A DNA stretch of 64,000 nt from Faecalispora anaeroviscerum (GTDB taxonomy: Bacteria; Bacillota; Clostridia; Oscillospirales; Acutalibacteraceae): positions 1 through 64,000 of the forward strand of contig NZ_CANOOQ010000001.1 in assembly GCF_947568225.1 (NCBI RefSeq). The letters are read 5' to 3'. Below, piece by piece: positions 54,586 to 63,520 of this stretch (positions are counted from its first letter, which is position 1; every line of letters begins with the position of its first letter). The notes below the pieces were generated by a model. It was not told where the DNA came from. It saw nothing but the letters and a program-made list of their open reading frames with translations, and made no database searches. Both the position numbers and the translations under genes were made by a program.

Positions 54586-56004
54586 TTACATAGACAGTTT
54601 CATTTCCTGGGTCTGCTCCATCTTTTGCCGGTATTTCTCCAGCAGGATCGCTCCTTTGAGGCCGTGGGAGGCAATGCGTTCATAGCACTCTGCCAGCTTT
54701 TCCTTTTCACCGGCGGTCACCACACGCTCAAAGCCCTGCAGAGCCATGATATCGGATTCCAGTAAATCCAGCCGGGTTTTCAGATGTCCGCGGTTTTCAT
54801 AAGTCCTGAAACCACTATGCAGGCGGCTTTGCACCGTGGAGAGATTCCGGCTGTGATCCATCTGCCGATACTCCCTCGCAGCAGCAGCCATGGAGAGGCG
54901 ACACATTTCCCTCAGACATTCATCCACCCCTGAAAATTGTCCCCAATGCAGATGGGATCGGGCTTTTACGAGCAGGGCTGACAGGGTGTTGGCGGAACAG
55001 TTGGATTTCACAGTCATTGACGTTTCGGTAAGCTCCCGGCATATTTCATCCCGGATTAAATGCTGGGGATGTTCCTCAGCAGGGATTGCCGGTAATCCGT
55101 GATTTGCCTTGATATCCTCGTTCCAGTCCTTGTGTATGGACAAATCCCTATCACATGAAACACACTTTTCTATGAGCAGATCGTGATATTTCTCCGAGGC
55201 TTCGATCCCCGCCTCGTCATGATCCAGACACAGAACCACATGGTTTAGGTTCGGATGCAGCTCCAGCATCTTCAGCATGGCGTATTCGGAAACACCGCAG
55301 AGCGCCACATAGCTGTGGTTCCGCCAGTCGTTGGGATGCAGGGTGATGTAAGACAGCAAGTCGATGGGAGCCTCAAACACATAGAGGTGGTTACTTGTGC
55401 CGATGTGGTGGAAGCTGTATGCCGGATCGCAGCTATCCACATTTCCTTTGAAGCCGGTTCCCTCGGTATAGAGCCCTCGTTTATGGGCATGGCGGGGAAC
55501 TCCGTTTTCATCGTATCCCACAAAGACCGCATTGTGGTATTCCTTCATGCTGTCCTTAGATTTTTCACAGCTCTCATACAGGAGCTTCGCCTTGGCAAAG
55601 TAACTGACCACTTCACGGTCGATGAGCCGGGTTTTCACCAAGTACGCATAGACGCGGCGCATATCGCTGTGGGGATTCGGAAGGGCAAAGGGCTGTTTCG
55701 CCTCCTGTTTCTTTTGTGAGGCGGGTCGATAGACTTCGCCCTGCTCACCGCCCAGCAGCATGGTTACAGCCTCAGGAAAGGTGAGGCCATAGAACTGTCG
55801 CACGAAGTCAATGGCATACCCGCCGCTCTCTGCAGAGTGATCGTACCACTCGTTTCCCCGGACGGTAATGCTGTGGTCGGACGCCAACCGCTTATCCCGG
55901 CCGCTGGGGATTAGCTTCTCACCGCGCCGATGGAGAAAATCCACGAGGTCTACATTGTTGGCACGGTATTTCTGGTCATCTGTAAAATGCACATATACAC
56001 CCAT
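54586..56004 (-). CDS. DUF3991/TOPRIM domain protein (primase-like)
   Basis: The 472-residue product has an N-terminal CHC2-like fold without intact zinc ligands (LVDFLHRRGEKLIPSGRD, EWYDHSAESGGYAIDFV), a DUF3991 region and a TOPRIM domain with HVVLCLDHDEAGIEA. Such proteins accompany MobP relaxases in Clostridia ICEs and could prime synthesis of the transferred strand. AGGAGGGGGAT precedes the ATG. The C-terminal third is helical and unassigned. Confidence 0.88.
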   Translation of the reverse strand: MGVYVHFTDDQKYRANNVDLVDFLHRRGEKLIPSGRDKRLASDHSITVRGNEWYDHSAESGGYAIDFVRQFYGLTFPEAVTMLLGGEQGEVYRPASQKKQEAKQPFALPNPHSDMRRVYAYLVKTRLIDREVVSYFAKAKLLYESCEKSKDSMKEYHNAVFVGYDENGVPRHAHKRGLYTEGTGFKGNVDSCDPAYSFHHIGTSNHLYVFEAPIDLLSYITLHPNDWRNHSYVALCGVSEYAMLKMLELHPNLNHVVLCLDHDEAGIEASEKYHDLLIEKCVSCDRDLSIHKDWNEDIKANHGLPAIPAEEHPQHLIRDEICRELTETSMTVKSNCSANTLSALLVKARSHLHWGQFSGVDECLREMCRLSMAAAAREYRQMDHSRNLSTVQSRLHSGFRTYENRGHLKTRLDLLESDIMALQGFERVVTAGEKEKLAECYERIASHGLKGAILLEKYRQKMEQTQEMKLSM

Positions 56005-56014
56005 GATCCCCCTC

Positions 56015-56134
56015 CTATTTATGGCGAGTGCCGATTCTATGAAAAAAAGCCGCCCTTTTTACAGGACGGCAATAGGTCTGGAGCGATTTCTCTTTGATCG
56101 GCGGCTGCTCAATTTTCTTTTTCTGTTTCTTCAC
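56015..56134 (-). CDS. 39-residue basic protein between relaxase and DUF3991 genes
   Basis: A GTG start is preceded by GGAGGATAACC, an almost ideal ribosome binding site. The product is very basic (KKQKKKIEQPPIKEKSLQ, then CRPVKRAAFFHRIGTRHK). It lies 10 bases before the DUF3991 gene and 16 bases after the relaxase gene, and points the same way. I do not recognise the family. Tight packing and the ribosome binding site are the main support. Confidence 0.5.
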   Translation of the reverse strand: MKKQKKKIEQPPIKEKSLQTYCRPVKRAAFFHRIGTRHK

Positions 56135-56150
56135 GGTTATCCTCCAATCG

Positions 56151-59027
56151 TTATAATGACATGGTCTGTTCGTGGTCATCCCTCGCATGGCCCTGCGCCT
56201 GCTTTTTCTCACGGAGCTTGCGGAGGAGCTTACGGTCGGTTCTCTGGCCGGGTGGTTTCAGCGGTGGGGCGTTGTCTGCAAAAACACGGCTCATGTGATG
56301 CAGGAGCCGTGTTCCCGCCAGCAGAACGGAGGGGTCTTTGAAATCATCTATATGGCCGAGGAAAAATTGGGCGTAAATGTTGCCCTGTGCTGCCGAGAGG
56401 GTAAACCAGCGGACGGCAGTTTCTTTGTCTTTGGGGACATCTTTTCCCATCAGATACAGCTTGCCGAGGGTGTACTGCGCATACTGATTTCCCTGTTCTG
56501 CGGCAGCCGTCAGAAATTGCAGGGCAGTCTGAATATCCTTTGGCACATCCTCGCCCATAAGGTAAATCTTGCCCAGCCGGTACTGTGCAAATTGATTGCC
56601 CTGACCGGCAGACCGTTTTAGGTATTCCAGAGCTTTGGGAACATCCTTCGGAACATCCTCCCCCTTGAAGTAGAGGACGCCGAGGGCATATTCAGCAAAT
56701 TGGTTCTTTCTGTCGGCGGCAAAGGTCATCCAGCGAATGGCGGACTCCACATCCTTCAGTACGCCCTCACCGCCGAGGTACAGCTTGCCGAGCCGGTATG
56801 CGGCGAAGTCATTATCCTGTCCTGCGGAAAGGGTATAAAGCCGTATTGCCTCTGCGATATTCTGCGGAACGTGCTGTCCCTTTTCATAGAGCTTGCCGAG
56901 AAAATATGCGGCATAGGGATTCTCAGCCTCCACCGCTTTTTTGAGGTAGCCGAGGGCTTTCTCCACATCCTGCTGTGGTGCTTTTTCATCGGAGAGGATA
57001 AGCTTGGCAAGCTGGTGGTAGGCAAAGGGGTTTCCCACGAATGCCGCTTTTTCAAAGTATTCCTTTGCCCTGGCTTCATCCTTGTCGGTACCCACACCAT
57101 TCAGAAGCATCCAGCCCAAACGGTACTGGAGCTTATCATCATGGCCCTGTTCCTCCAGGGAAACAAAACCGAGAAAGGCTTCCTTGAAACGACGGTCAGA
57201 GTCCTGCTGATTTTTTACACAGCCAATTCCGTCCCTCAGCATTTTACCAAGTTCAAAACTGGCATAGGGGAAGCTCTGGTCTGCCGAGCGGGTGTAGAGG
57301 GCAAAGGCAGATTCATGATCCTGATCCACACCTTTGCCATGGTAATACAGGCCGCCAAGAGAATACTGTGCGTACTTGTAATTCTCATCCGCAGACAGGG
57401 TGAGCCAATCCGCCGCCTGCAGATAGTCCTGCTCTGTGCCAAGTCCGGCGGCATACATTTTGCCGATACGGTACTCGGTGTACTTCCAAGGTTTTTCTTC
57501 CTCGGCAGCATGGAAAACAGCAAGGGCCTTTTCGTACCAGCGGTATGCTTCATCGGCGTCCGCTTCGCAGCCAAGACCATCCGCAGACATTCTGCCCAGG
57601 TCACATAAGGCGAGAGGGTTATCTGCCTCCGCTTCCATGAGGAAGAGTTCATGGGCTTTTTCAAAATCCTGCAAAATTCCGGCATCCTCATCGCCATATA
57701 AATATTGCTTTGCCTGTTTGTAGCCATCCGTCCACCATGAGTCGGAGGATTCCTTATCGGCAGAGGCTTCATCGCTGGAGGACCGTTCCCCGGAATCATC
57801 TGCCGGTTCCTGATCTTCTTCATCCGCCATGTCAGAGGAGGGCATCTCCAGATCATCCTCCGACTCCGGCAGGGCTGTTTCCACAGATGCCGGTTCCTCA
57901 AAGGTCATGCTCCCAATCAGCAATGCTTCTTGAATGACCATGTTGCGGATGGGCTTAAAATCATCACAGCGGGAAAGGGGCGGCGGCTCTGACGGTGTTT
58001 CGGTGTAGATGGATTCGATCCTGCCCCTGACCTCCCACCACAGGCGATAGGCTTCTGCGATACGGCTGTCCTTGGCAAGCTCATCCACGATTTCATCCAC
58101 CACATTTTTCAGGTCTGCTTTGAGATAGCCATACTGTTTTTTACCGGAGGTGTTTTGCAGGCGCTCAGCAAGGTGTGTAATGAGCTGCTCCATGCGGCCG
58201 CTCTGTAAAACGCCGCCTTTCATCTGACGGATCATCTCCCTCATGGACTCGGCCGCCTGTTCCTTCAGGTCATCCCGCCGCTGCGTCTTTTCTCCGTAGA
58301 GCGGAATGAGCTCCTGACGAAAAATCTCATTTGCCAGAGAGGACTTCATTTTTTTGATGCCCTGTTTCGTAAGATAGCCCTCTCTTGGGTCGGTGCTATA
58401 GCAGACCATGTGAATATGCGGATGGTGCGATTCATTGTGAAAGGCGGCATACCATTTCAGATGGTCAGGATGGATTTTCATGTTCTCCGCAATTTCCACA
58501 GCCTTTTCAGAAAGCAGAGCCTTCCATGCAAGTACATTGTCATATCCCATCTGTGCGGCATCCTCACGCCGGAGAGAAATAATCGGAGTCCACACATTTC
58601 CGGTGTGGTTGGCTACTTCATCAGCGACCTGTGATAAAACTAGCGGATCGTCACCGGCTGTGAATAAGCCATGGCTGTCAAACTTTTCGACACGGGGACG
58701 GTTTGCGATGTAGTCCAGATATTTTTCCCGGCCGCTGATTTTATCAAGATGCCGTTCCAATGCGATGGTGATGAATTCGGAGGCGTTTCCCCGGTTGGAA
58801 TTTTCGAGGTAATCCTCATATTCAAACAGTTCCTTGGCATCGGGAAACTCCCGGAGTATCTGTGCAATCAAATCCTTTTGTTTTTTGGTGGAGTGCCAGA
58901 GCTTATGACCACTTTCCATTTTTTCTACGCCGTCGCGGGTGGCAATGTATTTGACGAGGTTGCTTAAATGGGCAGCAGTCTTTTCCCCGCCTTTGAGGTA
59001 GGGGCACTTGAGAATGATGCGGGCCAT
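56151..59027 (-). CDS. MobP-type relaxase fused to Sel1-like repeats
   Basis: The relaxase nicks oriT and pilots the strand. In this 958-residue protein residues about 1-330 are the relaxase domain, with the metal-binding His cluster in HNESHHPHIHMVCYSTDP and an N-terminal KCPYLKGG segment. Residues about 385-440 are an acidic Ser/Glu/Asp linker. Residues about 445-900 carry some 11 Sel1-like TPR repeats (AQYSLGGLYYHGKGV, AAYRLGKLYLGGEGV), usually protein-binding. The end is basic. The start follows the RHH gene stop (TAATG). Confidence 0.92.
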   Translation of the reverse strand: MARIILKCPYLKGGEKTAAHLSNLVKYIATRDGVEKMESGHKLWHSTKKQKDLIAQILREFPDAKELFEYEDYLENSNRGNASEFITIALERHLDKISGREKYLDYIANRPRVEKFDSHGLFTAGDDPLVLSQVADEVANHTGNVWTPIISLRREDAAQMGYDNVLAWKALLSEKAVEIAENMKIHPDHLKWYAAFHNESHHPHIHMVCYSTDPREGYLTKQGIKKMKSSLANEIFRQELIPLYGEKTQRRDDLKEQAAESMREMIRQMKGGVLQSGRMEQLITHLAERLQNTSGKKQYGYLKADLKNVVDEIVDELAKDSRIAEAYRLWWEVRGRIESIYTETPSEPPPLSRCDDFKPIRNMVIQEALLIGSMTFEEPASVETALPESEDDLEMPSSDMADEEDQEPADDSGERSSSDEASADKESSDSWWTDGYKQAKQYLYGDEDAGILQDFEKAHELFLMEAEADNPLALCDLGRMSADGLGCEADADEAYRWYEKALAVFHAAEEEKPWKYTEYRIGKMYAAGLGTEQDYLQAADWLTLSADENYKYAQYSLGGLYYHGKGVDQDHESAFALYTRSADQSFPYASFELGKMLRDGIGCVKNQQDSDRRFKEAFLGFVSLEEQGHDDKLQYRLGWMLLNGVGTDKDEARAKEYFEKAAFVGNPFAYHQLAKLILSDEKAPQQDVEKALGYLKKAVEAENPYAAYFLGKLYEKGQHVPQNIAEAIRLYTLSAGQDNDFAAYRLGKLYLGGEGVLKDVESAIRWMTFAADRKNQFAEYALGVLYFKGEDVPKDVPKALEYLKRSAGQGNQFAQYRLGKIYLMGEDVPKDIQTALQFLTAAAEQGNQYAQYTLGKLYLMGKDVPKDKETAVRWFTLSAAQGNIYAQFFLGHIDDFKDPSVLLAGTRLLHHMSRVFADNAPPLKPPGQRTDRKLLRKLREKKQAQGHARDDHEQTMSL

Positions 59028-59443
59028 TATTCTTCCGTCTCAGGGCTGCTCTGGAAATCCACCGCATCGTCCAGACGGATTTTCCCTCTGGTCCGTTTTA
59101 CCTCGGCAACGCATCGGCCGCGGAGCCGGTGCAGTTCCTCATCGGTAATCTCCAGCGTAGTTGCCAGCAGATGCATCATCATGCTGATTTCCACAGAAAG
59201 CCGAAACAGATTGTTTGCCACCCGGTTTTCGGTCTTTTGCAATGTGCCCTGGATGGATACAAGCAGAGCCTTGGAGAGATAGGAGGAGATGTCCTCCGTC
59301 CCAAGGTAGCCCATGTAGAAGCTGAGTGCCTTTTCAATAAACTCGCTGCGGCTCTTGCAGTTATCCTTTGACAGCCAGCCGTCCAGCCGTTCCATTGTTT
59401 CGGGGTACAGCCAGACCGCTGTTCGTTCCTTGTTATTTTTCAT
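59027..59443 (-). CDS. ribbon-helix-helix mobilisation accessory protein
   Basis: The 138-residue product has an N-terminal ribbon-helix-helix pattern (ERTAVWLYPETMERLDGWLS, then SRSEFIEKALSFYMGYLG) and a helical C-terminal half. By position it is the MobC/TraJ-like partner that binds oriT next to nic and recruits the relaxase. Its stop shares one base with the relaxase start codon. Confidence 0.82.
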   Translation of the reverse strand: MKNNKERTAVWLYPETMERLDGWLSKDNCKSRSEFIEKALSFYMGYLGTEDISSYLSKALLVSIQGTLQKTENRVANNLFRLSVEISMMMHLLATTLEITDEELHRLRGRCVAEVKRTRGKIRLDDAVDFQSSPETEE

Positions 59444-59582
59444 GTGAAATCCGACCTTTCATGGGTGTCCACCTGTGAGGTGACCGTGTAAATTCCTTTG
59501 TTTTCTTGCCTTTTCTAAAATCCCGACCACCCTGACCGTGACAAATCCGGAATCCGACCACCTCATGGGAAAGTGCGAAAAA

Positions 59583-59647
59583 CGCCCAGCACTGCTGGGC
59601 GAAATGGTTGGCAGGAGGGCGCTTGCGACCACCCGCCTTTATCCTGC
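59583..59647. other. candidate origin of transfer (oriT)
   Basis: The gap upstream of the RHH-relaxase pair (59444-59843) holds a perfect 9+1+9 palindrome CGCCCAGCACTGCTGGGCG (59583-59601), then an imperfect inverted repeat (GGAGGGCG 59614-59621 with CACCCGCC 59630-59637). Directly after it comes TATCCTGC at 59640-59647, matching the IncP-type nic consensus YATCCTG/Y. The predicted nick is between 59646 and 59647. No gene is supported in this gap. Confidence 0.55.
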
Positions 59648-59843
59648 TCTTTTTTCGACCGTAGAGGCCGCATGAGGGTTCTGTATGCTTTGGCTGAGAA
59701 GCGGGGTTCTTACAGCTCTGCACAAAGCCCTCAAAATCGGTTGTATTCGGTTTGGCGGGTAAACCTGTCACCCAGCCCCGCAAAAGCCCACACAGGGGCG
59801 AACAGGGGGCAACGCTGGGTGACGGGGGCAGTAGGGCGGTACG

Positions 59844-60116
59844 CTACTTCATCTCCATGCCAGAATAACCTTGGGTAGGCTCAGATTGGCAAAGTTCTGT
59901 TTCTCTTAGGCTGAAAGAGGAAAGCGGATAGAACTCCCGGTCAAACTCGCCCAAGCCGTGCTGTTTCAGAAATTCATCATTGCTGGCATTGATGCCGAGA
60001 TCCTCTTTGCCGTATGAGTCAGTGCAGGCGTATATTTCCTCTATGCTGCCGTCCTCCATTCGGAGAAACATTCCGGCCTTAATCTCATTGCCGTGCTTAT
60101 CAAAATACTGCATCAT
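59844..60116 (-). CDS. small ICE protein of unknown function
   Basis: The 90-residue acidic product (YFDKHGNEIKAGMFLRMEDG, then EIYACTDSYGKEDLGINA) resembles small beta-barrel-like accessory proteins seen in Clostridia ICEs, but I cannot name a family with confidence. Its start overlaps the end of the next gene upstream by four bases, so they are co-translated. Confidence 0.75.
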   Translation of the reverse strand: MMQYFDKHGNEIKAGMFLRMEDGSIEEIYACTDSYGKEDLGINASNDEFLKQHGLGEFDREFYPLSSFSLRETELCQSEPTQGYSGMEMK

Positions 60117-60373
60117 TGCTCATCCGCCTGCCTCGGCTCTGCGGTCTGCCTGATTTTTTCTTTCTGTTTTTTAGACAAAGTGCTTGCCGGGGTTTCGATA
60201 TCGGCACTTTCATCGATGTATTCCCGCACATTGGCAGGGACGAATTTTTCATAAAGGCGCTGGAGCTGGTCGCAAAGCTCCTGCTCCAAGTCCGCATCTT
60301 TCTTCTCCATATAGCGTTTGACCGCTCGGAGTTTTTCGGCATCCATTTGTACGGTGATGGCTTCTTTTTTCAT
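60113..60373 (-). CDS. DUF6103-like small ICE protein
   Basis: The 86-residue product starts MKKEAITVQMDAEKLRAVKR and continues with a charged helical segment (MEKKDADLEQELCDQLQRLY). The pattern of a short strand followed by two helices suggests a ribbon-helix-helix-like DNA-binding protein; I recall the family as DUF6103 but with limited certainty. AAGGGAGGACACTC precedes the ATG. Confidence 0.75.
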   Translation of the reverse strand: MKKEAITVQMDAEKLRAVKRYMEKKDADLEQELCDQLQRLYEKFVPANVREYIDESADIETPASTLSKKQKEKIRQTAEPRQADEQ

Positions 60374-60442
60374 ATTGAGTGTCCTCCCTTGAATTTTTTA
60401 TTGGTATCAATGCCGCAAAACAGAAAGAAAAAACCAGCCTGT

Positions 60443-61951
60443 TTACGGCAAATAGTTTCTCGGATTCTTCTGCGCACCGTTCACTCTCACCTCAAAGTGC
60501 AGATGATTTCCGGTGCTTCGCCCTGTGGAACCTACCTTTGCAACGGTTTCTCCGGCCTTTACCGTCTGCCCCTCACGGACGAGGATTTGAGAGCAGTGTC
60601 CGTATAAAGTGACCATTCCATTCCCATGGTCAATGGTCAGATAGTAGCCGTAGCCGGTGTTTCCGTAGACCACAGTTTTCACTGTCCCCGCCTTTGCCGA
60701 GCGGATGGCAGTTCCTTTGGAGGCGCCAAGGTCAAGGCCGGTATGTCCCGCCCATTCCCCTGTGAGGGGGTCTGTCCTGCCACCAAATTCCGAGGTCACC
60801 ATGGAACGCCAGCCGCTGCCGAGGGGAGAAATAAAGCCATCGGCAGAAGATTTTTGTGCCTCGGCGTAGGGTCTGCCGTACAGAACCTGATTGCCGGAAT
60901 CGAATAAGTCCCGGTAGACGACCTGTCCTCTGGAGGAGGAAGCGTCAACCACTTTGCCGTCACCGGCGTAGATTCCCACATGGGTGATGTTCATGAAACG
61001 GCCGTTAGGTTTATGGCTCCAGAACACCAAATCACCGGGAGCAAGACTTGATTTTGGAATGGTCAGCCCATTGTCCACGCAGTATTTTCCCTGCGCCGCA
61101 GCCGTGCCGGGAAGATTTACCCCCAGCTTTTTGTACACCCACCGCACAAGATAGCTGCAGTCGGTGTAGCTTCCTTGTCCACGCAGCTCTTGGGAGTAGG
61201 GATCACCGAGGCGGGAAAGGCCGAGGCGGACAGCTTCAGCTCCCACCTCACCCACAGGCAAGTCAGAAAAGAAACCGTCAAGCTGGTCTGGAGTCCAACC
61301 CTCCCACATGGTGAAATCATCATCCTCGGCCGGAGCTCCGATACCGTATAAGGCACGGTAATAGATTTCATTGGCGTTTGCCTGATCCTCATAGGTAATA
61401 GCTCTGCCTAACAATGTCCTGATGTTGTTGTAGATGGCAGGCAGAGAGGTAATGGGAACAGCCACGGTATAAGTTTCCTCCGAGGTTGTTCCGTCATCAT
61501 TTTCCACGGTGCGGGTGCGTTCCTCGTAGGTCACAAAACAGTCCACATATTTCCGGTGTTCCAGCCGGGAGGGGGACTCAGCGCCGAAAAACAGAGAATA
61601 AAAAATAGCCTTGACCCGGTAATCGTCAAGGCTGTTGCCGTCCTCCATCTGCGAATTCACTGTGGCGATGGCTCCGTCTATGAGGGTAAAGCTGCGACGC
61701 ATATCCCCGATGTATTCCCTGTAATCCGCGGGCATACTCCCCGGTATCACACCGCCATGGAAGCACAGCTCCACGGCGGTGTTGTTGTGGTTGGTGGTTC
61801 CGGAGAGCAGGGAGCAGACCAGCACGATGATTAAAATAAGCGGCGACAGGATGGCGGCAATGGTCCAGCCGATGGTCTTTCGGGTGCGTTCATCCGAAAG
61901 AGCGGCAGCGGCGGCTTTTGCAACAGCCGTAATGGTAGCGGGATCTGCCAT
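60443..61951 (-). CDS. CD1108-like transfer protein: NlpC/P60 plus M23 peptidase
   Basis: This membrane-anchored cell-wall hydrolase opens peptidoglycan for the conjugation channel. The 502-residue protein has one transmembrane helix (residues about 30-52). An NlpC/P60 domain follows with catalytic Cys in TDCSYLVRWVYKKLG and His in NITHVGIYAGDG. A C-terminal LytM/M23 domain has the zinc ligands in GHTGLDLG and HLHFEV. I chose the ATG at 61951 with GGTGGTGA upstream; a TTG at 61978 lies inside the previous gene. Confidence 0.92.
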   Translation of the reverse strand: MADPATITAVAKAAAAALSDERTRKTIGWTIAAILSPLILIIVLVCSLLSGTTNHNNTAVELCFHGGVIPGSMPADYREYIGDMRRSFTLIDGAIATVNSQMEDGNSLDDYRVKAIFYSLFFGAESPSRLEHRKYVDCFVTYEERTRTVENDDGTTSEETYTVAVPITSLPAIYNNIRTLLGRAITYEDQANANEIYYRALYGIGAPAEDDDFTMWEGWTPDQLDGFFSDLPVGEVGAEAVRLGLSRLGDPYSQELRGQGSYTDCSYLVRWVYKKLGVNLPGTAAAQGKYCVDNGLTIPKSSLAPGDLVFWSHKPNGRFMNITHVGIYAGDGKVVDASSSRGQVVYRDLFDSGNQVLYGRPYAEAQKSSADGFISPLGSGWRSMVTSEFGGRTDPLTGEWAGHTGLDLGASKGTAIRSAKAGTVKTVVYGNTGYGYYLTIDHGNGMVTLYGHCSQILVREGQTVKAGETVAKVGSTGRSTGNHLHFEVRVNGAQKNPRNYLP

Positions 61952-61955
61952 GCCA

Positions 61956-62459
61956 TCACCACCATTTCTGGCTGCCAAAACCGAACAGGTTCTGCTGTTC
62001 CGGCTCCGGTTCGCTTTCCATGAGCTGCTCGGTATAATCTATCGCCTGCTCCAAAACAGCGGTATCAAAGCCCGCAGTTTTGTAACCGTCATGGATGGTA
62101 TTGTAATAATAGTCGGAGGGATAGCCCAGGCGATGCCCCGGCGTCATAACGTAGACCATGGCTGAAACAGTCTTGCCGTCCAACGGGAGGTCCATGGTTT
62201 CCTTGTCGTAAAATCTGGGAAAGCCTTCATAAATATCGAGGGCAGTCTCATCTTTCGGCGTGATCTTCCACAGCAAAACAGGAACAGAAGAACCCTCGCA
62301 AGGCTCAATGGTAGCCACCGCACCGTGCCTGCCGCCCCGAAACACAAGGGCATAATCCTTTATCTCGGAAGCCCCGACCACCTTGGCGGTGGGGCATCTC
62401 CCAGCCATCTGCGGCAGATTGAGGTTGCTGCCATAGGCAATATACAGTTTGTTTTTCAT
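61956..62459 (-). CDS. gamma-glutamylcyclotransferase/AIG2-like protein
   Basis: The 167-residue product has the family start LYIAYGSNLNLPQMAGRCP with the YGSN substrate loop, and LDIYEGFPRFYDKETM carrying the catalytic Glu region. Relatives release gamma-linked amino acids as cyclic products. The start MKNKLYIA follows AAAGGAGATC; a longer reading from 62690 runs through the amidoligase gene in another frame and is rejected. It sits between the amidoligase and the cell-wall hydrolase genes. Confidence 0.88.
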   Translation of the reverse strand: MKNKLYIAYGSNLNLPQMAGRCPTAKVVGASEIKDYALVFRGGRHGAVATIEPCEGSSVPVLLWKITPKDETALDIYEGFPRFYDKETMDLPLDGKTVSAMVYVMTPGHRLGYPSDYYYNTIHDGYKTAGFDTAVLEQAIDYTEQLMESEPEPEQQNLFGFGSQKWW

Positions 62460-62469
62460 ACGATCTCCT

Positions 62470-63507
62470 TTACATTGACATAGTAAAAGCGGAGGACTGT
62501 TCATCCTCCGCTTCCAATACAGTTTCCGGCACAGCTTCTTCCGGCGGTGTCTGCTCCTGCGACCGCTCCGCTTCACGCTTTTGCCGCAGCCGTTCTTTTT
62601 GCCTTTCTGCCTGTGCCGGGTCTTTCCATGCGATGCAGCCCTCCAAGTGATCCAGCAGATGCTTACGGGCCGTTTTAAATTCATCCCCAATCATACCGAG
62701 GCGCAAAAGCCACACCCGAAAGGTATATTTTTCATTGGTGGACTGTGTTTTTGTCGGGCTTGCCGACCGCTGGTTGAGCGCCTGTGCGGTCATGGCGAGG
62801 CAGAACTGCACATATGCTTTGACTTTTCCGGCATGGAGGTCCCCATTGAAAGCACGGAATTCCACCGTGCCTTTCTGGAACACGCTGTGCAGATTGAGAC
62901 AGTGGTAGCGGCTATCGTGATAATGCTCCCGGCTGCCATCGCTGCCGTTGTACCAGATACGCTTCAGTTGGTCGAGGGTAGTGGGTTTCTGCCGGTTGAT
63001 CCGCTCTAAAAAGGCAGAGTCAATCTTTTGGCAGTAGTTGGTTTCCCTGCCTCTTGAAACCTTTAATGCCTTATAGATCATATCCTCCTTGGCCGCCATG
63101 ATGTTGACCAAGTTGCGGAGTTTGGGGGCATCAAAGGGGGCGGCATTGATGTGGATATGGATACCGCAGGAGGAATTCACAAATGCCCCGGCTTCCCGGA
63201 GCTTGCGCATCAATTCCTGCACAGTTTCGATATCCTGGTACTGGCAGATGGGGCTGACCATCTCTACGCTGTAGCTCCTGTCGGCGCTTACTTTTCTGCG
63301 GCCGTCTTTCTTCTGACAGTCAATACTGCCGTCACTCATGACCCTCCATTTTCGCCGCTGGCTGTCACAGGCATAATAGGCATCGTAGAAGCTGCCTTCA
63401 TATTCCTTTGTCGTGCCGAAATGTTCTGCAATCACCTCGGCGGCACGGCTTCGTGTAATCCCAGTCATTTCAATTTCAATCCCGAAATTCTGACCTTGTA
63501 TCTCCAT
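62470..63507 (-). CDS. amidoligase family protein (ATP-grasp-like)
   Basis: The 345-residue product has the amidoligase pattern: FGIEIEMTGITRSRAAEVIA at the N terminus, DGSIDC, SYSVEMVSPICQYQD, GIHIHINAAPFDAPKL and KGTVEFRAFNGDLH. Such enzymes form amide bonds between a carboxylate and an amine. The C-terminal 60 residues are charged and probably unstructured. Pairing with an AIG2-like protein is a known genomic theme for this family; the substrate in ICEs is unknown. Confidence 0.88.
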   Translation of the reverse strand: MEIQGQNFGIEIEMTGITRSRAAEVIAEHFGTTKEYEGSFYDAYYACDSQRRKWRVMSDGSIDCQKKDGRRKVSADRSYSVEMVSPICQYQDIETVQELMRKLREAGAFVNSSCGIHIHINAAPFDAPKLRNLVNIMAAKEDMIYKALKVSRGRETNYCQKIDSAFLERINRQKPTTLDQLKRIWYNGSDGSREHYHDSRYHCLNLHSVFQKGTVEFRAFNGDLHAGKVKAYVQFCLAMTAQALNQRSASPTKTQSTNEKYTFRVWLLRLGMIGDEFKTARKHLLDHLEGCIAWKDPAQAERQKERLRQKREAERSQEQTPPEEAVPETVLEAEDEQSSAFTMSM

Positions 63508-63520
63508 TTACCCACCGCCT

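Noticed and set aside
59433..59783. 116-codon minus-strand frame in the candidate oriT gap
   Set aside because: It crosses palindromes, has no ribosome binding site and odd composition; the gap fits a cis-acting origin better.
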